Source: Rhypophila decipiens (taxonomy: Eukaryota > Ascomycota > Sordariomycetes > Sordariales > Naviculisporaceae). Taken from it: DNA of 64,000 nucleotides. Below, one piece after another: positions 23,283 through 34,371 of this stretch. Position 1 is the first letter of the stretch. Each line of letters opens with the position of its first letter. The notes beneath the pieces were generated by a model that searched no databases, was not told the DNA's origin, and saw nothing but the letters and a program-made list of their open reading frames with translations. The DNA lies in NCBI GenBank assembly GCA_033297075.1, contig MU858059.1:1-64000 (forward strand), given 5' to 3'. The position numbers were made by a program, and so were the translations under genes.

Positions 23283-25339
23283 ATGAATCGACCAGACCAG
23301 TCTCCTCTCCAACAACAGCCCGCCGGCTGGGCAGGGGGCGATGAATGGGACGAGTACAGGGCCACCATCCAGGATCTCTACCTCTCCCAGAACCTGTCCT
23401 TGAAAGAAGTCATGAAGAGAATGGAGGAGGAGCATGGGTTCAAAGCCACGTAAGAGATGGACTCCCCCCAACGCCCCAAGGACCGCTAATGCGTGCAGGT
23501 CAACCTGATGACGGCCAGTGACTGATGTCGTCCGAGAGACAACCCGATTACAGACAGAGAATGTACAAGACACGGATAAAGTCCTGGGGCTTGGACAAGA
23601 ACTTCAAGGAGTCCGAGGTGGTCGAGCTGTTCCGACTCCAGAAGGAGAGGGAGAGGCTGGGCAAGACAGCCACGACATATTGGATCCGGGGACGAGAGGT
23701 TGACTGGGAACGAGTGCTAAGCTACGTCAAGAGGAAGGGGCTCAATATGGCCGTTCTCATCAACACGGCTCCTCAGAGCCCCTCGAGCGGCGAAGTCTCA
23801 TGTCGAACACCGACGCCTGAAGACGTCGAGCAGCGCAGTATGCTTGCCATGTCGCCGGCTTCCTCGTCGGCATCCACCAGCGTCGGCACCAGAACACCAG
23901 TGTCAGCAATGCACTACCGACCCCCTTCACCGCACGAGGTCCGCGGACCTCTTCCTCCGCCCCAGCCCTACCGCGCCCCTAGCACCAGCAGCTCTTCGGG
24001 CTCCTTTTCGACCCAGCGTCCCGAGACCATCCACAGACTCCAGAGCTTCCTAAGCCGAATCTACGAGACGGTCCTCTACGAAGATGGCGACAAGTCGTGG
24101 GGGACGACCGAGTACTGGCTCCGAAACGCGCGATCCCAGGAGTGGGTCATGACAGCAAGATACAAGCTAGCTCTCTACAAAGACTTTATCCGGTCCGAGA
24201 CAGCCCGGGGCGCGCCAGAGGTGTTGAGGTTCCGCGCCATCAACCGGAGCTTTGCCATGCTGGAGCCGCTGAGCGGCGGTGTCATCGGCTCGCGCATGTT
24301 CTACCTCGTCAGCTTCTTTTACGCCTTTGCCGAGACCAGCCCTTTCCAGAACCCCTTCGCCACGACCGCAAGACAGCTCCTCGAGGCCCTGGAAGCAAGC
24401 TCTGCCGTGCCTTCTCTAAGCTCTCTAGCCGCCGCGTCTGAAAACGTCAGATACAGCAGCCGGGACGAGGACCACGACATGGAAGGCAGCGAGCCCGATT
24501 ACAACAATAATGCACCTCCGAGAACACCGCGGTTCGCAGACGGCCAGGCCAGCTTCCAAGAGTCGGCAGGGAGGTTCCTGGCAGCCGTGCTCTCGCGCAT
24601 GGTGAAGATGCTCGGGCTCACTCTGCCCAGCGAGTCCCTCCTGCTGCTGGAGGGAACCAAAGACGGATACCCATTACTACCACCATCTGACGCATGGCGA
24701 TATCCGCCACCTATTATTCAACGCCCGGCGGCTGCTCACCCTTCCCCCTCACCTCCACATCATCCTTCCTCCTCCTCCAGACATCAGCCACGCCATCATC
24801 ATCATCACCACCACCACGCGCAGCACTTGTCCCCTCACCCAGATACCACCACCACACTCGGGAGACCCGACCTCCAAGTCACAGCCTCCATGCTAGACCA
24901 CGCAGTCTGGGTCCTGGCCGCCCAGCGAAAAGACGCCCGGGCCGAGGAGATGCTACTCTCCCTCCTCTCAGCAGTCGACAACAACAGGGACCCAGCACCG
25001 ACAACACCGACAACATCATCATCTATCCCTTCCTCGCCGTCTAATAATAGCAGCTCGTTTATATTTTCTACTTCATCACCATCCGAGACTGGTGGCGGGA
25101 GAAACTCACCGCACTACTACTCGTCCCGCGAAGCCAAAGTGCTGGCCAGATGCGCACACTATCATCTCTCGAGAATATGTCAGCGGAGGGCGGCGGCGGC
25201 GCCGATGGCGCCGATGGGGGACCGGGACCGGGAGCAGTGGGCGGGTCGAGCGAGAGAGCATTTTGTTCGGGCTGTGAGGGGGTCTCTTTTGTTTGATTCG
25301 TTTTTGGGGTGGGAGGAGGTGGAGTTTTTGTTTGCTTGA
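23283..25339 (+). CDS. Clr5-domain protein
   Basis: Fungus-specific protein with an N-terminal Clr5 domain, a DNA-binding-like module first described in a fission-yeast silencing factor. Exon 1 (23283-23449) and exon 2 (23554-25339) join across a 104-bp intron to give 650 aa. The acceptor at 23552-23553 is chosen because it restores the domain: KATQRMYKTRIKSWGLDKN. The domain spans about residues 15-75 (WDEYRATIQDLYLSQNLSL and the WGLDKN core). The middle is Ser/Pro-rich, with a helical region at about 175-420 and acidic and histidine-rich low-complexity tracts (eight consecutive His near residue 480). The C-terminus is helical again. The frame stays open upstream of 23283 to about 23190, so the start is not certain. 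Partners and role unknown. Confidence 0.85.
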
Positions 25340-27803
25340 TGTATGTACATGTATTCTCTTTGGTTCCAGTTCTGTTTCCGGGCAAATTCGGCATATATCT
25401 ACAAATCTTTTTTCTTTTTCTTCTTTCTTCTTTATTTTCGAGATATTTTCTACTCTATTTTCTTTTCGCTTGTTGATATTTCCTATTTCGATTCGAGTCT
25501 TTTTATTTCCCTTGATTCTATTCTTTTTTCCTGGGTTTTTCTTCTTCTGCCAGTTTAACGGTTTATTAACGAAGTGAAACGAACGTAAACGATGATATCT
25601 ATAGACCCTTTGTAATGACGCTGTACTAGTATTTAGCAACTTATAACTTTCACTTCTGGATCTCAGAGGCAGGCCATGTACATACCTACCTTAGGTTACT
25701 AGGTAGCTATTCAGGGTATTAAAGCCTGTTTATCTCATATCAAGATAGTCTGTGCAGCTGTAATGATATGATTGTTTAACATCTGTCCGTCTGCCCTGAC
25801 TTTGAGGTCCTACAGTTTTCTTGTCTTTGCCGCTCTCCTTGCACGACGGGAGTACTACAGACCACAGACCCAAAGAAGAAGATTTCCGGCACTTTAGCCA
25901 TGTTGTCGTGTACAACCGACCGCTCGCTCAGGGATTGTACCCCAGGTCCCCGACTCCCCAGCCGTACTTGTGCTCCCGATCCCATGCTTACTACTACTCC
26001 CAGGCTTCGGCCTTATCGACATGCTTGTAATAGCCGAGTTTATGCGAAGCCCATGAGTACTAGTACCTTTGTATATTTGGTACCAGATAACAGGTATATC
26101 CAGTCGGCAGATTTCATGTCTATAAGGCAGATATGCCGTAGAATTAGGATATCGTCCGGGATGCTTTTGAGCTTTTTCTCAGCTTGCCCTATCGCGATCG
26201 TGGGGAATGTCATCTGAACATTGGACGTCATGCTGGCTTACTTACCTACCGTTAGTTCAAGTCGTTTATCCCGCATGGTCCTTGTTTTCTTGCTTGCTTG
26301 CCTGCCTGCATCGCGATTCGCATGAATTTGTCTGATATAAAGGAGAGGCACTTGTGAGGCTCAGTTGTGAATTCACTACTACTACACACCACCAGAGTGC
26401 TTCACTTGATCTTTTTGCCTGTTTTGTTTGAGCTGAAGCATGCACGGAGCTAGATCGGCATGCGGGCAAGGTAGAAGACGAGAACTGATGTTGCATTATT
26501 GAGCAGCAGCACATGGAGTTAAGAAACATTGTTGGTAGTTTTTAGTCAGCGAGGTAATTGTAGCTAGCCGGTAAGGGGGCACGTAGGTTCATGCTGTAGC
26601 ACCACCTGTACTACCCAATGATTCTTTGCCTCCATCATACAGGCTGCTTTGGTACCCCCTTATTCTCGCCAAAGGTCGATCATGGCACGTGGCTAGGCAG
26701 GCTGACACCTGAATCTTATCTTCTCTTGAGTCTGGGGATCCAGGAGCAGGGGGTGCGAGTATGGTGTGGTGTGGGTGACCTCCCGTCGTCTTGTGTCGTG
26801 GCATTGATATTGAACAAACTAAAGCATGAGTACGGCACTGCAAGACTTGGCTACCTGGACTAACAAACAACCCTCAGCTGCATGTATGTGGGAAAGGGGA
26901 TGGTGGGACAGATTCTCGTCTTCGCAGAAAACAACAAGATCGAATAAAATCAAACAGCAGAATCTCACGCGGACTGGATCAAAAGCCTGAGCAAGCTTTA
27001 AACTTGCCGAGATGACAACAGGCAGGATATGCAGTAAGTGGGATAGGGTTAGAGTTAGATACATGTAGCAGACAGCCGATCTACCCTGTTTCTCTCACCT
27101 TCCGCGGAGACCACTTGATTGGTTTGCTCGTGAACTCAAGATGGGATTCAAAGGACCCATACAGCTCACGGCGATATGTCGAGTTCATTGCTTTTTATGC
27201 GTGGGTGAGACTCGCCATACATATGCAGGACTGTACTAAGTTTCGTCGACCTGGACATGTTGCCCTACGATCTGTGAGTGGTTTTTGTTGGTACAATAGT
27301 AAGAATGACAGACTAGAATACTATGACTGGCTACCACGCGCAAGTTACGCGTAGTCGTCGTTGTCAATTGAATCTATCAAGTCTAAGTAAGCTAGGAAAA
27401 GTAGAAGCCGTAGTGGCCGGAAGACGACGAAGTCGTCAGGAAAACTCTGCTGGCCAGTGGTGGGTCCGTTACGGAGCCGCCAAGGCCGGCCCTTTCGGAA
27501 TCGGGGCTCATTCGCCAGCCAGTTATTCCAACAGTTTTCAAACTCTGATCAACCTAATTTGGGAAGCTGGCAAGAGTCGGGAGTGAAGCCAGGGGTTTGC
27601 CCAAGGTCGGACTTGTACACTACGATAGCCTCCCTGGGCGTACCATTAGGCACGTGGGATTTATTAGCTTCGAGGCGCTTACCCTTACAAGTATGGACTC
27701 TCAGAAGCGCGGGCACATGTGGAAGTAACAAGAAGCTGTGCCGGGCATGCCGATACGTCGCAGTATAGGACTTGAAAGTTCCATCCGATTTGGCTTTTGA
27801 GAT
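25340..27803. other. Gene-poor stretch, no gene recognised
   Basis: Begins with a strongly T-rich, poly-pyrimidine tract (about 25400-25560) just after the Clr5 gene, probably its 3' flank. The remainder has only short open frames without motifs on either strand. Confidence 0.4.
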
Positions 27804-27850
27804 GGGTAATACTAGGGGCACCCACGTATTTTACTGCGGGCACCCACTTG
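27804..27850 (+). repeat. Left terminal inverted repeat of the hAT-like element
   Basis: About 47 bp starting GGGTAATACTAGGG. It pairs with the sequence at 28481-28527 with two mismatches (positions 15 and 30 of the repeat). Confidence 0.9.
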
Positions 27851-28480
27851 GCCATTCTGACAGTGCCATGGCAGTTGGCCTGAAAGAGAGCCTTGTAAGC
27901 ATACAAAAAGCCGTTTTCCCGGGTGTCGCACCATGCATACCCACCACCACCAACTGCGTCAACCATCCACTGCCGGCTAATGCTGCTATAACTGCCATGG
28001 AGAATCTTCCTTCAACGTTAAGATATTTCAGTGCAGTGTTGAGCTTTCGTCAATGCCGTGAGTTCGACTCAGATTACAGTTATGCTTTTTTTTCGGATCA
28101 GTTAGTGAATTCAAGTAATGTGGTAATGGCTGTTAGGGCCAGCCGAAATCAGCATGTCGCCCTCCGCCGGCTCATGGTCATCTAGATCTACACGCTCATA
28201 GCCATCCATAGGCTCAGCATCACCCTTGAAGTCATCCTCGACGAAGGCATCGTCGTTAGTCTTCTTCGGCACAGTCTTCTTCGGCCCAAAACACCAGGAA
28301 AAATATCGCCATGTTAAAGGATTGATCACAACGTAAGTTAAGTTTGGCCGGCGTGGCTTGGTTGGCCGGGAACACGCAACGGTTGGAGGGCTTGCATGGG
28401 CGGCGCCCATGCTTATACGCAATTGACAGGTAAAAAAAACCATGTTGTATTGCCCGTGCCCATCGCAGCTGTCAGACTGG

Positions 28481-28527
28481 CAAGTGGGTGCCCGCAGCAA
28501 AATACGTGGGTGTCCCTAGTATTACCC
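28481..28527 (-). repeat. Right terminal inverted repeat of the hAT-like element
   Basis: Reverse-complement partner of the left repeat, ending CCCTAGTATTACCC at 28527 directly before the 8-bp duplicate TTTGAGAT. Confidence 0.9.
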
Positions 28528-28535
28528 TTTGAGAT

Positions 28536-29760
28536 GGCCATGTCCGTGGACTCCACGGAGGCATTGATCGCCTGGGGCGACTAAGCATCTGCCTGGAAAC
28601 CCTCGGAAATGACCCACGTATAATAGAAATACTAGTCTTGGGTCCCATCTGAAATCCGTGGCTTCTCCGATTCTTTGAAAAGAAAGAGAAGAAGAATGAA
28701 TGAAAAGAGGTCCCAAGCGCAACATCAACCCAATCAAAAATTCAAAAGGTCTTAAAGGACAATATGAAGAAGAGAAAATGAGCGCCTGCTTCACTGGCGC
28801 CAATTACCCATTTATATACTCTTATCACCACCTAATACTGTCGATCCAGTCTCATCTCAAATATTGACAATGAAGTTGTCTCAAAGACAATAGCTCATTG
28901 ACCAGGCTTGCTGTTGACTTGTAACCCTCGGAGCGGAAGTCCAGGTAAATTTAATCAGTGCGGACAAGTTCATTGAAAAGGTGCGCTGCCTCTCTCCAAA
29001 ATTCGCAGAGCCGGCAGGTTGTTGTCTCCGTGGACATTGTTACAATCCACGGGAATTGCACAGAAATAATGCAGAATTGCAAGCCAAGGTCTCGACTATT
29101 TTGAGAGTGAGGCTTGCTGAAGCTATTCGCAACATGAATGGCAGAATCCCAAAATATGCTGCCGTGATGCCGCCGTTATCATAAGCAACCCGATATTTGT
29201 TATCCTCTTCTGGGAAACAAATCTTCTCCGGAATTCAACGTTGTGTTAGACTTTTGAGAGCAAAGAAAACCTTATAAGCGATCTTGATGAAAACATCATT
29301 TGTCCAGCGTGGGTCTGGTCTATCGCTCGCTATGTTGGACAAAGGAACAACGACCACTGCAGCAGACTGGCCAATGAGAGCCCCCAACTTCAATCCTACC
29401 TAACCTCTGTTCCCAAGTTTGGTCGCTCGCCCAACCAACTTTGCGCTATTAAAAAAAAACCATGGTGTGCTCGCTGACGTCGATGCCTGGTCATTGTCTT
29501 TCCTCCACTTTGGTCAAACAAGCTTCAAGGGTCTGAGTGTCACCTTGCCCTACTCCGTAATTAGGGGGTAGACTACCATCTTGGCTAACTCATCAACAAG
29601 ATTTCATCCGGCTCAAAGACCCTAGTCTTGAGCGAGCCGAGTAAAACTGACTGATATTCAACCAGCAAAATTTCACATCGCAAAGTCCCACGCTTCTCCT
29701 CTTATCAACCCCGACAGTCAGTCAGCGAGCAACTCGGCTTGTCACATTTGACAGCCCAAC
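28536..29760. other. Intergenic, no gene recognised
   Basis: About 1.2 kb between the transposon and the 2EXR gene. No supported exons. The last 200 bp are probably the promoter and leader of the 2EXR gene. Confidence 0.4.
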
Positions 29761-30689
29761 ATGCCGTCATTTCCACACTTTGCGCTGCTTCCGGGCGAGC
29801 TTCAGGATATGGTCTGGGACGAGGCGGCCAACGCGCCTATGGTTCATTTCATGGTCCCGGTGGTGAGCCAGTCAGACTGGTTCGACGGGGAAGCCGCCTT
29901 GGTGCCCGATAAGCAGTCTGGCGCTCGCGGTCTTGTCCATCTCTCCCTGACCTGCCGAGATGCGCGGGCGGCGGTGGTCAGGCGCAACAAAAGCATCATC
30001 AACAAGACCGTCTTCCGGACCTTTCCCTTTCAGGGCTACAAGAGGATCGATCTGGTCTTGGACTTGAATGTTGATCTGGTCTGCTTGGCCAATCCGACAG
30101 AGTGGATGGAATGGGAGCACGTCATCCTCTGGAGCGCCCGGCGACTGGCCATACGATACGATCCGAAATGGGATGTTCTCAACGGGGTCCTAGCACAGCA
30201 AGCAAGTCTCGTGGATATCGGAGGCGGTGGGTGTGTACACACGGCCTTGCCAGGGACCCGGAGAGACTCGGAACAGCAACCATCGACCGGAGAAGCGAGT
30301 TCAAGTGGCCTGTTTTGTATCCGATGCATAACGAATGGGCTGCAAAGGTTCCGCAACTTGGAGGAATTCTGTCTGATTGTGGAAAGCCGCGATCAAGACA
30401 GAATATTGAGTTCGTGGAAAGAGAGCAACGATCCGGTACCTAGGTTTTATGCCTATAATGGGGCCTGTTTCGAGATTGGGCACAACATAGCACATGCCAT
30501 GTCGGGCATAGAACCAGCGATTGCGCTTGAGAGTATTCGGGAATGTTTGGTGAGTGCGCATCTTTCTCGCAAAAACAGGTTGTTTTACTTACGAGAGACT
30601 TGCTTCAGTTGTCGACCCGCGATTGGGAGTGGGCAGAGCGGTCCTCACGACTAAAGTTTAAGCTCTTGTCTCTTCGCATGAACGACTGA
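29761..30689 (+). CDS. 2EXR-domain protein
   Basis: Member of a large lineage-expanded fungal family of unknown function that begins with an F-box-like 2EXR module. Exons 29761-30549 and 30609-30689 give 289 aa. Without splicing the frame ends at 30654 with an unlikely tail. Splicing at GTGAGT/CTTCAG gives a Trp/Arg/Leu helix-like end (LSTRDWEWAERSS), which fits the family better. The module is at residues 1-95: FPHFALLPGELQDMVWDEAA, then VHLSLTCRDARAAVV, where many relatives have VCRESR. It stands alone in a gene-poor block. Localisation and partners unknown. Confidence 0.75.
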
Positions 30690-33205
30690 ACAAGGTTGAC
30701 TTGGGGTTGAGTTACCGGCTAAACTGGAGATTGTCGAAACACGTCGTTAGACGGGGAAATTGAACAAGAGGTCTCCGAGATCACCATATCACCATCTCAC
30801 CAGGCTCCTGGTCCCGTCTTTGTCTGGTAACGGTAAAGCATGGTGAGAGACTGGGGTCATGATTATCTGGCTTGTCGATCAGGTCGCTCTGTTATGCGGC
30901 AGGCTCCGGTGACGGGTCAGATTTACTTGGGAATGGTGTATCCCCATATCCCCATATCCATAATGATCATCTTCGCGTCTCTCCGGTGGAGTTGGGGATG
31001 ACCAAGGATCAAACTGCAAAGGTTTGACGGACGAAGAGACTGGATGATGGGTCTCATCCTGGCAGCAGCAGATGGAAGGTTGGAAACATTGGAAAAATGA
31101 CATATGACATGCAGCCGAGTTCTGCTGTCCACAGCGGTTCCTGAGGGGCGGATTGGCAAACATCCGTGTTTAATATCATTGTTCGTTAGGTGGAGTGAGA
31201 GTGGGTTGAGGGCACACCCGGGTCGTCAGACTTTGCCATTCGTTGTCGTTGCGGCACATCAAATCCAGGAGATGTGACGATTCCACAAGGCCGCTGAATG
31301 TCACGATAAACATCGACTGCCGGCTGGCGGATGTCTGTCCCGAAGTCGTAAAGAATTGGCGAGGAGAGTGAAGTGGTGACGATGGCTGGGAATCGGCATG
31401 TTGTTGTGGTTCAAGTCCAGACTGTATCAGAGGTGTGTGATAACCACGAAGCGAGGGCACTAACAGCGAATTGACAGGGGTTGACGGCTGTGGACAGGGG
31501 TTCGATGTGTCTCATCCGGTGCCGAACCGAGTTCAGACGAAATTTGGTCCACTGATGACCAGCGCTAAAATGCGGGCCTGGCCGTGGATCTTGGGGCACA
31601 GGAGGACTTCTGACTTTGTCTGAAAAATCGACAGAAATCTTGAAGCAGGAATCGCCAGGAAGGTGACACCGTGATGGCCAAACGTAAGTGGCTGGTGCTC
31701 TTTTCCCCAGAAGTTCACGATGTGGAGGGTGACAAACGGCTCTTTCCGCGGCTTGCGTGGGCAAGTGGGTAACACGAGATCTGGACCTACCGGTAGGGCA
31801 GCGCCTCACTGGACCGGACTGGACCAGCGCCGCCATGTCGCACTGGAAGTCACCACCGGAACCTTTCCATAAAGCCTTAACCCGTAACCTCGCACCCTTC
31901 CAATTTAATTCAGCTTGATGGCATCATCATAGCAGAAAAGAAACCCTCTGAAAATGAGTCTCATCAACCTGGCATTTCATGTGGAGCTAGTTTCGAAGAT
32001 CCCTTACGGTACGCGACAAGCAAAGCTGGGTGACGTCCCGCGGAAGTCTGACCTGGCTCAGGGTGATATGATGCGACAGATGACCCCACTCTCTGGAGAG
32101 ATCCAAACGGGCACGCACCTTGATGGAAGGTCCAGGCCCCCAATGGTCGGCCAGAGAGCCAGACTCCAAACACGCCAAATCCCATTCAGAGCAGTGCCCC
32201 TTGAAACCCTCTCGAGAAGTTGACGACAGAATGGATATTGGACTTGCCGACTCGAAGATTCCGGTGCTTGAACTGCCCGCCGTTCAGAGGGCGGCGGTGC
32301 GTTTCCCTCCACGGTATCGACAAATGTGGATGAGACGGTCAGATGGCCGACCTGCCTCGGAAAGACTTTTCGAGGTTGCTGTGCCTGTCCAAAGGACATG
32401 AAGACCATGATGGCCTCCTCTACGGGTTAGCCATCGCGTGAAAAGGCCAGCCATGGGCCTTCTTCTTGGGCCTTGTCGCTCGCCTTAGCGACGAGACTCC
32501 CTGCCGGTCCACCTCGCGAAAATCTTCGTCCTGTTTCCTATCCATCTCAACTTTGGACATGGCTGCACCAGATCCGGCCCCGGCCAGCTCCATGCCCAAT
32601 GCCCATGCGCACATTCTGTGGATCCCCATCCAGGGCCGCAGACGAATCCAGTGAGGCTCAAGGAAGCCCTGGGGAGGCTCTTTGGCGCTTCTTGATCTGG
32701 GCAGGGGCTGCAAGCTTGCCAAGCGGCCAGCCTGTGACACAAGCGATGTCCCATACACTGGGGTTGAAGCTCACCATCACCGGGCTGAGGGACCATCGTC
32801 GTCCCTGAAGTCGTTCATGCATGCTTCACTGCCCAGTCTGCCGTGGACCAGTATGATCGCCATTAGGGGGCTCTGCCAATGAGCCGTATTCCTAGCCGTT
32901 GTTTCCTGTCCATCATTACCCCGGTGCTCTTCTTTCCGTTGCAAATCTCTATATAACATGTCATCCCGGATGATGGAGATGGTTTCTCTTCTCTCTTCCC
33001 TCTCCATCCAGCAACCATTGTTCTATTCTTTCGCTCTTCTCTTTACATTCTCTTCTAGTTCTGTGAACTTTTGTTCGTGACGCTCTTTCAGCAGCTCGCA
33101 CTATTTACTTTTTACGACTTACACCGCCAGCCGGTTTTGTATATTCTTCTCTCTTTTGCCCTGTTCGTACTTTTAACCACCTTTTCAACAACATCATCAT
33201 TCACT
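30690..33205. other. Gene-poor stretch with a possible decayed minus-strand gene
   Basis: About 2.5 kb. On the minus strand near 31533-31775 one frame reads like real protein (TLHIVNFWGKEHQPLTFG, VTFLAIPASRFLSIF) but ends in a stop with no obvious splice partner. Another fragment at 31176-31330 (SMFIVTFSGLVESSHLLDLM) lies downstream. These may be remnants of one gene, but I could not build a model. The right end carries the promoter of the secreted Asn-rich protein, with a CT-rich leader at about 32985-33060. Confidence 0.35.
32948..32956 (+). promoter_or_regulatory. Possible TATA box of the secreted Asn-rich protein gene
   Basis: TCTATATAA about 250 bp upstream of the ATG at 33206, followed by a long CT-rich tract. 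This TATA plus pyrimidine-rich leader layout is typical of highly expressed filamentous-fungal genes. Confidence 0.4.
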
Positions 33206-33760
33206 ATGCAGTCCAAACTCGCCATTATCGCCGCTCTGCTGGCCGTTGTCGAGGCTCGTTTCGGCCGTGAGCAGGAAGCTACCGCCGTCATTAGCGCCCT
33301 GAATGCCTTTGGCGCTCCCGGAGCTGCCGCTACCCTTGCCGGAGCATCTCCCGGCGTCCTCCTCGCCGGTGCCAATGCCTGTGCTAAGCTCGAGCTTGCG
33401 GACAGGATTGTTACCGAGCTTGGAAACGATCCTCAGGTCATCGCCGCAGCTGCGGTTCTTGTCCAGGCCGAGAAAAACACCAACCCCTTCGCCGTGGCCA
33501 TTCCGTCCCTATGTGACGATGCCGGGCTCCCTGCTACCGCCGAACTCCGGGGTATCATCCCCCTGATCGACCCGGATACCGTGGGTGCTGATGTCCAGAA
33601 TGCCAACGCCGCCCAGTCTCTCAATAACCCCTTTGACGCCAATGGGCTCAGCGTTGCCCAGATTTCGGCGGCTCAGGGCTTTACCAACTTCACCGCCCAG
33701 GGCTCTGACGGAAGCACCGCCGCTCCTCCTGCTGGTGGCAACGCTGGCAATGCCGGCGGC

Positions 33761-33794
<34 letters not shown>

Positions 33795-34371
33795 GCGGAA
33801 ATGCCGGTGGGAACGACAACCAGAACAATGGAGGAAATGCCAACTGTGGTAAGTGGCACCATACTCGGATAGGGGAGATTGTTATGTGACCTGTCTCGAC
33901 TAACCATTTCACGTACTGATAGGCGCTGCCGCTACTGTGACCGTCACTGTCGCCGCCCCGGCAGCTACCGCCGCGCCCGCAAACAACGGGAACAACGGAA
34001 ACAACAACAACAATGATAACAATGGAAACAACAACAATGACAATGGAAACAACAACAACAATGGCGGTGGAGCGGCGGGGGCTGCTGATTTCGGCACTTG
34101 CACTCCTACCATGGACTTCCAATTGGGACGTGCTGGGCGCAAGCCGGATGAGGGTACCTTCCTGCCCACCGACCCCGTTGTCGCCCTCGGCCAGCAGGAT
34201 GCTCTCAACCCCAACATCATCACCAACCGCATCTGCGACCAGCTCACCAACGTCTGCAACGCCAACCAGGCCGCCAAGGACGCCTGCCTGGCTGCCAAGG
34301 CCATTGTCCAGGGCCTCGGAACCAAGGACGCCACCACAGCTGATGCCTTTAACCAGGCTCTCGGCTTCTAA
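33206..34371 (+). CDS. Secreted Asn/Gly-rich protein
   Basis: Predicted secreted or cell-surface protein of a fungal family often labelled circumsporozoite-like only because of its Asn-rich repeats. Exons 33206-33848 and 33923-34371 give 363 aa; the 74-bp intron sits between two low-complexity blocks and joins NANC-GAAATVTVTV. The ATG at 33206 is preferred over the longer frame because it starts a clean signal peptide (MQSKLAIIAALLAVVEA). Residues about 18-170 are an Ala-rich helical domain with two Cys. Then come 11 consecutive Asn (about 186-196), a Thr/Val/Ala stretch, and a second Asn/Gly block. A C-terminal domain of about 100 residues has four Cys (GTCTPTMDF, ICDQLTNVC, DACLAA). No GPI signal is evident. 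Function unknown. Confidence 0.85.
33761..33793 (+). repeat. Coding (AAC)n microsatellite, first Asn tract
   Basis: Ten AAC codons followed by one AAT, encoding 11 consecutive Asn in exon 1 of the secreted protein. Length changes by whole codons would keep the frame. Confidence 0.95.
33982..34066 (+). repeat. Coding AAC/AAT-rich block, second Asn tract
   Basis: Imperfect repeat of Asn codons interrupted by GGA and GAC/GAT, encoding Asn runs with Gly and Asp in exon 2 of the secreted protein. Confidence 0.9.

Larger units (their letters stand above)
27804..28527. mobile_element. Non-autonomous hAT-like DNA transposon (MITE), 724 bp
   Basis: Both ends carry inverted copies of the same sequence beginning GGGTAATACTAGGG. 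The match runs about 47 bp with two mismatches, then fades. The element is flanked on both sides by the identical 8-bp direct repeat TTTGAGAT (27796-27803 and 28528-28535). An 8-bp duplication of non-palindromic sequence is the established signature of hAT-superfamily insertion. Subterminal GGCACCCAC motifs are repeated within each end, as is common where hAT transposases bind. I see no transposase, so it would need an active relative elsewhere. An internal minus-strand frame of 129 codons (28111-28500) with an acidic C-terminal half is not recognisable and reaches into the right inverted repeat. Confidence 0.88.
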
